From Geodermatophilaceae bacterium NBWT11 (GTDB lineage Bacteria > Actinomycetota > Actinomycetes > Mycobacteriales > Geodermatophilaceae), in assembly GCA_014218215.1 (NCBI GenBank), contig CP043652.1, positions 3,348,001-3,412,000 on the forward strand: DNA of 64,000 nt, given 5' to 3'. The notes under the pieces were generated by a model. That model was not told where the DNA came from. It was given only the letters and a program-made list of their open reading frames with translations, and did no database searches. The translations under genes were made by a program, and so were the position numbers. Shown piece by piece: positions 57,042-64,000 of the stretch (positions are counted from its first letter, which is position 1; the number at the start of each line of letters is the position of its first letter).

Positions 57042-57871
57042 CCGTGGGCCCGCACGTGCTCGGCGACCAGCTCCCCGAGCCGGGGGCCGGCGGTCTCGGG
57101 CACCCAGTGCGTGACCCCGGGCAGCACCTCCAGGCGGTACTCCCCGGTCACGTAGGGCGCGGTCGCCTCCGTGCCGGCCCGGCCGAGGAAGCCGTCCCGG
57201 TCGCTCCACACGTGCAGGGTGGGCACCCGGACCCGGCCGACGCCGTCACCCGCACCCAGCGGCAGCGCGCGGTACCAGTCCAGCGCGGCGGTGAGCGCGC
57301 CGGCCGGACGCAGCCGGGCCACGGTGTCCTCGGCGTCGGGGCGGGGCATCCCGGCGCGCACCAGGAGGTCGCGCAGGAACACGCCGTTGCCCCGGGTGAG
57401 CAGCCTCTCCGGCACGACGGGCAGCTGGAAGAAGGCCATGTAGGCCGACTTCACGCCCTGCGAGCTGGTGAGGAACGAGCGGGTGAACGCGGCCGGGTGC
57501 GGCACCGAGACGGCGGTCAGGCTGCTGACCCGGTCGGGGTGCCAGGCCGCCGCGGACCAGGCGACCATCGCACCCCAGTCGTGCCCGACCACGTGCGCCC
57601 GCTCCAGACCGGCGGCGTCCAGGAGCGCCAGGACGTCGTCCACCAGCTCGCGGACGACGTAGGACCGGCGGCCGGTGGGCCGGGCCGCGGGGGAGTACCC
57701 GCGCTGGTCGGGGGCCAGCGTGCGGAGCCCGGCCTCGTGGAGGGTCGGCACCACCCGGTCCCAGCTCCCGGCGTGCTGCGGGAACCCGTGCAGGAGCACC
57801 ACCGGGGTGCCGTCGCCCGGGCCGGCGTCGCGCACGTCGAAGGTCAGGCCGCTGCGGGTGAAGGTGTCCAC
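57038..57871 (-). CDS. Alpha/beta-fold hydrolase (epoxide-hydrolase/haloalkane-dehalogenase-like)
   Basis: 277 residues. Oxyanion motif VVLLHGFPQHAGSWD, nucleophile elbow VVGHDWGAMVAW (Asp nucleophile, as in epoxide hydrolases), acid in HVWSDRDGFLG and His in GVTHWVPE. GTG 57871 is 6 nt from CATCCT. Substrate unknown. It starts about 80 bp from the divergent VOC gene. Confidence 0.88.
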   Translation of the reverse strand: MDTFTRSGLTFDVRDAGPGDGTPVVLLHGFPQHAGSWDRVVPTLHEAGLRTLAPDQRGYSPAARPTGRRSYVVRELVDDVLALLDAAGLERAHVVGHDWGAMVAWSAAAWHPDRVSSLTAVSVPHPAAFTRSFLTSSQGVKSAYMAFFQLPVVPERLLTRGNGVFLRDLLVRAGMPRPDAEDTVARLRPAGALTAALDWYRALPLGAGDGVGRVRVPTLHVWSDRDGFLGRAGTEATAPYVTGEYRLEVLPGVTHWVPETAGPRLGELVAEHVRAHG

Positions 57872-57952
57872 GCCGACAGGATGCCGGGTGGGTCGGACAG
57901 ATGCGTCCGCCTGCACCCGGTTGAGCACGGTCGGATCGGGCACTGCAGGACC

Positions 57953-58354
57953 ATGCCGATCACCACCAGCCACTACGCGCACGTCCGTCTGACGGTCACC
58001 GACATCGACCGCTCGCGGAAGTTCTACGACGACGTGTTCGCCCTCCCGGTCGCCATCGACGGCCAGACCGAGGACGCCCCCGACTTCGCCTTCGGCGGTG
58101 TCATCTACGCCCTCGGTGAGTCACTGCTGGGCCTGCGCCCGGTCGCCGACGACACCTTCAGCGAGGACCGCACCGGCCTGGACCACGTCGCGTTCGCCGT
58201 CTCCTCCAAGGAGGCCCTGGACGAGGCCGCCGCCCACCTGGACTCCCTGGGCATCGCCCACGAGGGCGTCAAGGACATCGGTGCCGGCTACATCCTGGAG
58301 TTCCGCGACCCCGACAACATCGCCCTCGAGCTGATGGCCCCGCCGGCGAAGTGA
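57953..58354 (+). CDS. VOC-family (glyoxalase/bleomycin-resistance-like) protein
   Basis: 133 residues. YAHVRLTVTDIDRSRKFYDD and GLDHVAFAVSS give the two betaalphabetabetabeta units; metal-site His and Glu are in HVRLTV, LDHVAF and ALELMAP. Family members range from glyoxalase to dioxygenase; the substrate is unknown. ATG 57953. Confidence 0.88.
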   Translation: MPITTSHYAHVRLTVTDIDRSRKFYDDVFALPVAIDGQTEDAPDFAFGGVIYALGESLLGLRPVADDTFSEDRTGLDHVAFAVSSKEALDEAAAHLDSLGIAHEGVKDIGAGYILEFRDPDNIALELMAPPAK

Positions 58355-58371
58355 GCCCTCGGGTGCCCACC

Positions 58372-58377
58372 TAGTCT
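58372..58377 (+). promoter_or_regulatory. -10 box of a leaderless promoter (ung)
   Basis: TAGTCT is followed by 7 nt and the GTG of ung at 58385. Confidence 0.5.
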
Positions 58378-58384
58378 CGGCCGG

Positions 58385-59083
58385 GTGGGCACCCTGCAGG
58401 ACCTCGCCGACCGCGGGCTGATGGCCCCCGACTGGGCCGCGGCCCTGACGCCGGTCGAGGAGCGCATCGACGCGGTGCTGGCCTTCCTGGCCGCCGAGAC
58501 CGCCGCCGGCCGACCCTGGCTCCCGCACCCCGACCAGGTGTTCCGGGCCTTCGCCACCCCGCTGGCCGACGTCCGGGTGCTGGTCGTCGGGCAGGACCCC
58601 TACCCGACCCCGGGCCACCCGATCGGGCTGAGCTTCGCCGTCGACCGTGACGTCCGGCCGCTGCCCCGCAGCCTGGTGAACGTCTACCGAGAGCTGCGCG
58701 ACGACCTCGGCGTCGAGCCCCCGCCGCACGGTGACCTGACCGCCTGGCGGGACCGCGGGGTGCTGCTGCTCAACCGGTGCCTGACCGTGCGGCCCGGGGA
58801 GGCCGGCTCGCACCGCCGCCGCGGCTGGGAGCAGGTGACCGCGCACGCCATCGCGGTGCTGGTGGAGCGGGCCGCGGCCGGGCAGCCGATGGCCGCGGTG
58901 CTGTGGGGCAAGGACGCGCAGGGGCTCACCGAGGCCCTCGGTCCGGTGCCCTCGGTGGCCTCGGTGCACCCCTCCCCGCTGAGTGCCTCGCGGGGGTTCT
59001 TCGGTTCGCGGCCGTTCAGCCGGGTCGACGCCCTGCTCGTGGCGCAGGGCGCCGACCCGGTCGACTGGTCACTGCCCGCCTGA
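58385..59083 (+). CDS. ung: Uracil-DNA glycosylase, family 1
   Basis: 232 residues. Active-site motif [19 protein letters not shown] (Asp-water activation), [36 protein letters not shown] and the leucine-loop [19 protein letters not shown]. It removes uracil from DNA, starting base-excision repair. The stop overlaps the convergent paaZ stop by 15 bp. Confidence 0.95.
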   Translation: MGTLQDLADRGLMAPDWAAALTPVEERIDAVLAFLAAETAAGRPWLPHPDQVFRAFATPLADVRVLVVGQDPYPTPGHPIGLSFAVDRDVRPLPRSLVNVYRELRDDLGVEPPPHGDLTAWRDRGVLLLNRCLTVRPGEAGSHRRRGWEQVTAHAIAVLVERAAAGQPMAAVLWGKDAQGLTEALGPVPSVASVHPSPLSASRGFFGSRPFSRVDALLVAQGADPVDWSLPA

Positions 59084-61135
59084 GGCCTCTGCGGGAGGCC
59101 ACTGCTTGGCCACCATGGTGAGCACGTCGTACGTGGCCACCGGGTCGCCGGCGGAGTTGACGACGACGGCATCCCAGCGGACCTCGCCGTGGTCGGCGCC
59201 CCCGCGCGGGGTGATCTGCTTGGCCGTCAGGGTCACCGTCACGCTGTCGCCGGGCTTGACCGGGGTGAGCAGCCGCAGCGAGTCCAGGCCGTAGTTGGCC
59301 AGCACCGGGCCCGGGTCGGGGTCCACGAACAACCCGGCGGCCCAGCTGAGCACCAGGTAGCCGTGCGCGACCCGGCCGCCGAACAGCGGGTTGGCCCGGG
59401 CTGCCTCCTCGTCCATGTGCGCGTAGAACGTGTCGCCGGTGAACGCGGCGAAGTGCTCGACGTCCTCCAGCGTGATCTCCCGGGGCCCGGCGGTCACCGA
59501 GTCCCCGATGCGGAGCTCGGCCAGGGACTTCCGGAAGGGGTGCACGCCGTCCTCGCTGCGGGCGGCGCCGGCGACCCAGCGTCGGCCGACCCCGGTGAGC
59601 AGGTCCGGCGACCCCTGCACGGCGGTGCGCTGCATGTGGTGCAGCACGCCGCGGACGCCGCCCAGCTCCTCGCCCCCGCCGGCCCGTCCGGGGCCGCCGT
59701 GCACCAGCACCGGCAGCGGGGAGCCGTGCCCGGTGGACTCCCGGGCGTCGTCCCGGTCCAGCACGTGCACCCGGCCGTGTGCCGACCCCGCGCCCAGCAC
59801 GAAGGCCCGGGCGACGGCCGGGTCGTGGGTGACCAGGCTGGCCACCAGCGATCCCTGGCCGCGGCGGGCCAGGGCGATCGCGTCGTCCAGGTCGGAGTAG
59901 GACAGCACGGTGGACACCGGGCCGAAGGCCTCGACGTCGTGCGGTTCGGGCGCGCCTGCGTCGTCGCAGCGCAACAGCATCGGGGGCAGGAACGCCCCCC
60001 GGTCGCGGTCGGCGCCGGTGACGGTGAAGTCGGTCGGGTCCCCGACGACGAGCTCGGCGTGCGTGCGCAGCCGGTCGACCGCGCGCAGCACCTCGTCGCG
60101 CTGGTCCCGGGAGGCCAGCGCGCCCATGGTCACGCCGTCGCCCCCCGGGGCGCCGACGACGACCTGCTCGAGCGCGGCCCGGGTGGCCTCGACGACGGCG
60201 TCCACGTGCTCGCGCGGCACGATCGCCCGGCGGATCGCGGTGCACTTCTGACCGGCCTTGACCGTCATCTCGGTGACCAGGCCGCGGACGAACAGGTCGA
60301 ACTCCGGGGTGTCGGGGCCGGCGTCGGGGCCCAGCACCGAGCAGTTGAGCGAGTCGGCCTCGGCGTTGAACCGGACCGCCCGCTCGGTGACGGCCCGGTG
60401 GCTGCGCAGCAGGGCCGCGGTGGTGGCCGAGCCGGTGAAGCCGACCAGGTCCTGGCCGTCGAGGTGGTCCAGCAGCCCGGACGCCGAGCCCGCGAGCAGC
60501 TGCACCGAGCCCTCGGGCAGCAGGCCTGTCTCGACCATCGCCCGGAACACCGCCTCGGTGAGGTAGGCGGTCTGCGAGGCCGGCTTGACGATCGTGGGCA
60601 TCCCGGCGAGGAAGGCCGGGGCCAGCTTCTCCAGCATCCCCCAGACCGGGAAGTTGAAGGCGTTGACCTGCACCGCGACGCCGGTCAGCGAGGTGTAGAC
60701 GTGCTGGCCGAGGAAGGTGCCCCGCCGGCCCAGCGGGGTGGGCGGGCCGTCGAGCACCAGGGTGTCGTCGGGCAGCTCGCGGCGTCCGGTGGAGGCGTAG
60801 GACAGCACGGTGCCGAAGCCGCCGTCGATGTCCACGGCGTTGTCGCCGTCGGTGGCGCCGGTGCGGTGGGAGAGGACGTAGAACTCCTCCTTGCGGGCCA
60901 TCAGCTGCAGCGCGACCGCCTTGAGCAGACCGGCGCGCTGGTGGAACGTCAGCTCGCGCAGCGCCGGGCTGCCGACCGTGCGGGCGTGGGCCACCATCCC
61001 GGCGACGTCCAGCCCGCGACTGCTGATCCGGGCGACGGTCTCCCCGGTGACGGCGTCCGGGAGCGGGGTGCCCTCGTCGGCGCTGGACCACCAGGCACCG
61101 GCGGCGTAGCTCTCGAGCAGGGGTGCAGCGGTCAT
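59069..61135 (-). CDS. paaZ: PaaZ: oxepin-CoA hydrolase / semialdehyde dehydrogenase
   Basis: 688 residues, two domains. Residues 1 to about 520 are aldehyde dehydrogenase: [33 protein letters not shown], and catalytic Cys in [12 protein letters not shown]. Residues about 540-688 are a MaoC-type hotdog ([33 protein letters not shown]). It opens the oxepin-CoA ring and oxidises the resulting semialdehyde in the phenylacetyl-CoA pathway. ATG 61135 overlaps the TetR stop (ATGA) and has AGGAG upstream. Confidence 0.93.
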   Translation of the reverse strand: MTAAPLLESYAAGAWWSSADEGTPLPDAVTGETVARISSRGLDVAGMVAHARTVGSPALRELTFHQRAGLLKAVALQLMARKEEFYVLSHRTGATDGDNAVDIDGGFGTVLSYASTGRRELPDDTLVLDGPPTPLGRRGTFLGQHVYTSLTGVAVQVNAFNFPVWGMLEKLAPAFLAGMPTIVKPASQTAYLTEAVFRAMVETGLLPEGSVQLLAGSASGLLDHLDGQDLVGFTGSATTAALLRSHRAVTERAVRFNAEADSLNCSVLGPDAGPDTPEFDLFVRGLVTEMTVKAGQKCTAIRRAIVPREHVDAVVEATRAALEQVVVGAPGGDGVTMGALASRDQRDEVLRAVDRLRTHAELVVGDPTDFTVTGADRDRGAFLPPMLLRCDDAGAPEPHDVEAFGPVSTVLSYSDLDDAIALARRGQGSLVASLVTHDPAVARAFVLGAGSAHGRVHVLDRDDARESTGHGSPLPVLVHGGPGRAGGGEELGGVRGVLHHMQRTAVQGSPDLLTGVGRRWVAGAARSEDGVHPFRKSLAELRIGDSVTAGPREITLEDVEHFAAFTGDTFYAHMDEEAARANPLFGGRVAHGYLVLSWAAGLFVDPDPGPVLANYGLDSLRLLTPVKPGDSVTVTLTAKQITPRGGADHGEVRWDAVVVNSAGDPVATYDVLTMVAKQWPPAEASGGQ

Positions 61136-61746
61136 CGGTGCTCCTGGGGTCGGGTCGGGGCGCGCAGGCCGGCGAAGAGGGTGGTGACCAGGCCGTCCGC
61201 GAGGTCGGACGGCGACAGGCCGCCGCCCGGGCGGTACCACTCGGTGAGGGAGTTGACGGTGCCGAAGAGCAGTCGGCTGGTGACCCGGGGGTCGACGTCG
61301 GGTCGGACGGACCCCTCGGCGACGGCCTCGCGCACCAGCTCGGTCACCCGGTGGTCGAAGTCGCGACGGCGGTGCAGGGCGTGCGACTCGACGTGGGAGT
61401 TGCCGCGGACCCGCAGCAGCAGGGTGACGAAGGGCAGCCGGTCGGTGAGCACGCCGACCGAGCCGCGCACCACGTGCTCGAGCCGGTCGATGGCCGGCCC
61501 CTGGGCCGCCCCGGGCTCGGACAGCACGGCGAACAGCCCGTCCAGCGCCCGGTCCAGGGCCAGCCGCAGCAGCTCCACCTTGGAGGGCACGTGGTGGTAG
61601 ATCGCGGACTTGGTGACGCCCAACCGGTCGGCCAGGGCGTCCATCGAGGTGGCCTCGAAACCGCGTTCGATGAAGAGCGCGACGGCGACGTCGAGCAGCG
61701 AGTCCAGCGAGTGTCCGGGCCGGCCGCGCCGGGTGGGGGCCGTCAT
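61132..61746 (-). CDS. PaaR-like TetR-family repressor of phenylacetate genes
   Basis: 204 residues. HTH: SLLDVAVALFIERGFEATSM and RLGVTKSAIYHHVPSKVELL, then a helical effector domain of the PaaR type. It lies between paaK and paaZ, each overlapping by 4 bp (ATGA), so the three form one transcript. Two 22-bp palindromes in the paaK-paaA intergenic region are likely binding sites. Phenylacetyl-CoA is the usual inducer (family knowledge). Confidence 0.88.
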   Translation of the reverse strand: MTAPTRRGRPGHSLDSLLDVAVALFIERGFEATSMDALADRLGVTKSAIYHHVPSKVELLRLALDRALDGLFAVLSEPGAAQGPAIDRLEHVVRGSVGVLTDRLPFVTLLLRVRGNSHVESHALHRRRDFDHRVTELVREAVAEGSVRPDVDPRVTSRLLFGTVNSLTEWYRPGGGLSPSDLADGLVTTLFAGLRAPTRPQEHR

Positions 61747-63086
61747 GCGCGCTCGCGCCGGTCGGTGAGCCGCTGCAGCTTGCCCATCGAGCGGGCCAGC
61801 GTGGCCGGGTCGACGACGACCACCTCGACGCTGGTGCCCACGGTCTCCTTGACCAGCACCTGCACCTCCTGGGCGGCGACCGCGCGGCGCTCGGGCGGGC
61901 AGTCCGGGCGGGCCTCGACGGAGACCACCAGGTGGTCCATCCGGCCGCGGGTGGACAGCTCCAGGGCGAAGTGCGGGGACAGGCCGGGGGTGCGGAGCAC
62001 GACCTCCTCGATCTGGGTCGGGAAGAGGTTCACCCCGCGCAGGATGATCATGTCGTCGGTGCGGCCGGTGACCTTCTGCATCCGCCGCATCCCGGGCCGG
62101 GCGGTGCCGGGCAGCAGCCGGGTGAGGTCCCGGGTGCGGTACCGGATGATCGGCAGCGCCTCCTTGGTGAGGGAGGTGAACAGCAGCTCGCCCTCGCAGC
62201 CCTCGGCCAGCGGCTCGACCGTCGTCGGGTCGACGACCTCGGGGTAGAAGTGGTCCTCCCAGACGTGCAGGCCGTCCTTGGTCTCCACGCACTCCTGGCT
62301 GATGCCGGGGCCCATGACCTCGCTCAGGCCGTAGACGTCGACCGCGTCGATGTCGAGCCGGTCCTCCATCTCCTGGCGCATCTGCTCGGTCCAGGGCTCG
62401 GCGCCGAAGATGCCGATCTGCAGGCTGCTGGAGCGGGGGTCGATGCCCTGCCGCTCGAACTCGTCGACCACGGCGAGCATGTAGCTGGGGGTGACCATGA
62501 TGATCCGGGGCTCGAAGTCCCCGATCAGCTGCACCTGCCGCGGGGTCATGCCCCCCGAGACCGGGACGACGGTGCAGCCCAGCGCCTCGGCGCCGTAGTG
62601 CGCGCCCAGCCCGCCGGTGAACAGCCCGTAGCCGTAGGCGTTGTGCAGGGTGTCCCCGGGCCGACCGCCGGCGGCCCGGATGCTGCGGGCCATCACGCCG
62701 GCCCAGGTGGCGATGTCGCGCTCGGTGTAGCCGACGACGGTGGGCTTGCCGGTCGTGCCGGAGGAGGCGTGCACGCGGCGCACCTGCTCCTGGGGGACGG
62801 CGAACATCCCGAACGGGTAGTTCTCCCGCAGGTCGGCCTTGGACGTGGTGGGGAAGCGCGCGAGGTCCTCCAGCGAGCGGCAGTCGTCGGGGTGCACGCC
62901 GTGGGCGTCGAAGGCCCGGCGGTAGTGCGGCACGTTCTCGTAGGCGTGCCGCAGGGTCCACTGCAGCCGCTCGAGCTGCAGGGCGCGCAGCTCGTCGACC
63001 CCCATCCGCTCGGCCGGGTCGAGGGTGGCCGGGTCGGGGGCCGTGCCCAGGCGCTTCGCGGTCGGGCTGGTGGTCGGTGCGCTCAC
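61743..63086 (-). CDS. paaK: Phenylacetate-CoA ligase
   Basis: 447 residues, ANL superfamily. AMP-binding P-loop HASSGTTGKPTVVGYTERD, VYGLSEVMGPGISQECVE, FTSLTKEALPIIRYRTRDL and the C-terminal catalytic motif RTDDMIILRGVNLFPTQIE. It activates phenylacetate to phenylacetyl-CoA with ATP and CoA, step one of the pathway. Start GTG 63086 with GGAAGG upstream. First gene of paaK-paaR-paaZ. Confidence 0.95.
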   Translation of the reverse strand: MSAPTTSPTAKRLGTAPDPATLDPAERMGVDELRALQLERLQWTLRHAYENVPHYRRAFDAHGVHPDDCRSLEDLARFPTTSKADLRENYPFGMFAVPQEQVRRVHASSGTTGKPTVVGYTERDIATWAGVMARSIRAAGGRPGDTLHNAYGYGLFTGGLGAHYGAEALGCTVVPVSGGMTPRQVQLIGDFEPRIIMVTPSYMLAVVDEFERQGIDPRSSSLQIGIFGAEPWTEQMRQEMEDRLDIDAVDVYGLSEVMGPGISQECVETKDGLHVWEDHFYPEVVDPTTVEPLAEGCEGELLFTSLTKEALPIIRYRTRDLTRLLPGTARPGMRRMQKVTGRTDDMIILRGVNLFPTQIEEVVLRTPGLSPHFALELSTRGRMDHLVVSVEARPDCPPERRAVAAQEVQVLVKETVGTSVEVVVVDPATLARSMGKLQRLTDRRERA

Positions 63087-63142
63087 GAGGGGGCCTTCCC
63101 TGGTACTCCGGCGGCGGTGCGCGGTCACGTGCGACGGACGAT

Positions 63143-63164
63143 TTACCGACCGCCCGGTCAGTAA
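63143..63164. promoter_or_regulatory. PaaR-type operator 1 (paaK side)
   Basis: 22-bp palindrome with arms TTACCGACCG and GGTCAGTAA around a short centre. Sits about 57 bp upstream of the paaK start, downstream of a TTGACA -35 (minus strand, 63192-63187). Confidence 0.75.
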
Positions 63165-63199
63165 CCAACTACCGCAGGGCGTGGGCTGTCAAGACGGGG

Positions 63200-63228
63200 T
63201 TGTGGAGCACGTCCACCTGCGGCACACT
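63200..63228 (+). promoter_or_regulatory. Predicted paaA promoter
   Basis: TTGTGG (63200-63205) and CACACT (63223-63228) with a 17-bp spacer. The predicted start point lies within operator 2, so the repressor would block initiation. Confidence 0.45.
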
Positions 63229-63230
63229 CA

Positions 63231-63252
63231 TTACCGACCGCTTGGTCAGTAA
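63231..63252. promoter_or_regulatory. PaaR-type operator 2 (paaA side)
   Basis: Same arms (TTACCGACCG, GGTCAGTAA) as operator 1, differing only at the centre. It lies about 24 bp before the paaA start codon. Confidence 0.75.
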
Positions 63253-63275
63253 ATGACCGCAGGAGGCTCATCCCG

Positions 63276-64000
63276 ATGTCCGCACCGACGCTCGACCGCT
63301 CCGCCGACGCTCCCGTCGCCGCCCCCGTCCTCGACGAGGCCGCGCTGCAGGCGCACTTCGACGCCACGATCGCCGCCGACCACCGGGTCGAGCCGCGCGA
63401 CTGGATGCCCGAGGCCTACCGCAAGGGCCTGGTGCGCCAGATCGCCCAGCACGCGCACTCGGAGATCATCGGGATGCAGCCCGAGGGCGACTGGCTGCTC
63501 GCCGCGCCGTCGCTGCGCCGCAAGGCGGTCCTGCTGGCCAAGGTGCAGGACGAGGCCGGGCACGGGATGTACCTGTACTCCGCGGCCGAGACCCTCGGCG
63601 CCGACCGGGCCGATCTCACCGACATGCTCATCGAGGGTCGGCAGAAGTACAGCTCGATCTTCAACTACCCCACGCTGACCTACGCCGACTGCGGCGTCAT
63701 CGGCTGGCTGGTCGACGGCGCGGCGATCTGCAACCAGGTCCCGCTGTGCCGCAGCAGCTACGGCCCCTACGCGCGCGCGATGATCCGGGTCTGCAAGGAG
63801 GAGTCCTTCCACCAGCGGCAGGGCTACGAGCTGCTGATGACGATGATGCGCGGCACCGACGCCCAGCGCGCCATGGTGCAGGACGCCGTGGACCGCTGGT
63901 GGTGGCCCTCGCTGATGATGTTCGGCCCGCCGGACGACGACAGCCCGAACTCGGCGCAGTCGATGGCCTGGGGCGTCAAGCGGCACAGCAACGACGAACT
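63276..64000 (+). CDS. paaA: PaaA: ring-1,2-phenylacetyl-CoA epoxidase subunit (truncated at window end)
   Basis: The open frame from ATG 63276 (AGGAGG 9 nt upstream) runs off the window after 241 codons. It has the ferritin-like di-iron helices: [20 protein letters not shown] and [19 protein letters not shown] (Glu, His ligands), plus [20 protein letters not shown] and [17 protein letters not shown]. PaaA is the catalytic subunit of the PaaABCE monooxygenase that epoxidises phenylacetyl-CoA. The rest of paaA and probably paaBCDE lie beyond the edge. First gene on the divergent operon controlled by the two palindromes. Confidence 0.93.
   Translation, partial: MSAPTLDRSADAPVAAPVLDEAALQAHFDATIAADHRVEPRDWMPEAYRKGLVRQIAQHAHSEIIGMQPEGDWLLAAPSLRRKAVLLAKVQDEAGHGMYLYSAAETLGADRADLTDMLIEGRQKYSSIFNYPTLTYADCGVIGWLVDGAAICNQVPLCRSSYGPYARAMIRVCKEESFHQRQGYELLMTMMRGTDAQRAMVQDAVDRWWWPSLMMFGPPDDDSPNSAQSMAWGVKRHSNDE

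Overview
The window is about 64 kb of very GC-rich, gene-dense bacterial chromosome with GTG and TTG starts and many 4-bp stop/start overlaps. The gene content points to a high-GC actinobacterium: the Mec-CysO-CysM cysteine route, GAF-ANTAR regulation, ClpS followed by a DUF2017 gene, LigD-type polymerase, and leaderless promoters. Geodermatophilaceae (Blastococcus, Modestobacter, Geodermatophilus) is my best guess, but this is inference. No prophage, insertion sequence, rRNA or CRISPR array is visible. There is one tRNA gene, Leu(UAG).

Layout. 0-3 kb: a frameshifted FUSC exporter, a short-chain dehydrogenase and a methyltransferase. 3.1-6.2 kb: a 24-residue cysteine-containing leader peptide ahead of an SfnG-type dimethylsulfone monooxygenase, a 32-residue membrane protein and an ABC-F ATPase. 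6.2-11.1 kb: a shikimate/quinate catabolic module (QsuB-like dehydratase, AroE-like dehydrogenase, TetR regulator, MHS-family permease) with the same operator at both target promoters. 11.2-21.5 kb: an aldo/keto reductase, two drug-type MFS pumps, a zinc alcohol dehydrogenase, a frameshifted secreted M23 endopeptidase, a CDF metal exporter, a CtaG-type oxidase assembly protein, a phosphodiesterase, an RlmA-like methyltransferase and a GlsB-type membrane protein. 21.8-27.9 kb: ctaD, serB, pncA, pncB, clpS and DUF2017.

27.9-36.8 kb: a housekeeping block resembling the M. tuberculosis pncB1-clpS-mec-cysO-cysM-murI-rphA neighbourhood, namely mec, cysO, cysM, a HAD phosphatase, murI, an MBL hydrolase, rph and rdgB. 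Inserted in it are a stand-alone LigD-type polymerase, gndA, bcp and a YjbQ protein. 36.8-40.0 kb: a predicted c-di-GMP-binding (MshEN) GT2 glycosyltransferase translationally coupled to a small membrane protein. 40.1-42.0 kb: small genes and the tRNA. 42.0-44.8 kb: the copper operon csoR-copZ-copA.

44.9-53 kb: a signalling region with a self-regulated TetR repressor, an EAL phosphodiesterase, a PAS-GAF-ANTAR protein, and a CheB / CheR-PAS pair with a seven-heptad coiled coil. 53-59 kb: acyl-CoA dehydrogenase, thioesterase, epimerase, an AlkZ-like glycosylase candidate, an alpha/beta hydrolase, a VOC protein and uracil-DNA glycosylase. 59-64 kb: phenylacetate catabolism (paaZ, a PaaR-like repressor, paaK and divergent paaA) controlled by two near-identical 22-bp palindromes.

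Two window-wide signals stand out. At least twelve genes have a TANNNT -10 hexamer ending 6-8 nt before the start codon, the signature of leaderless transcripts. Two genes (FUSC, M23) are each broken by what looks like a single missing base, which could be real decay or consensus error.
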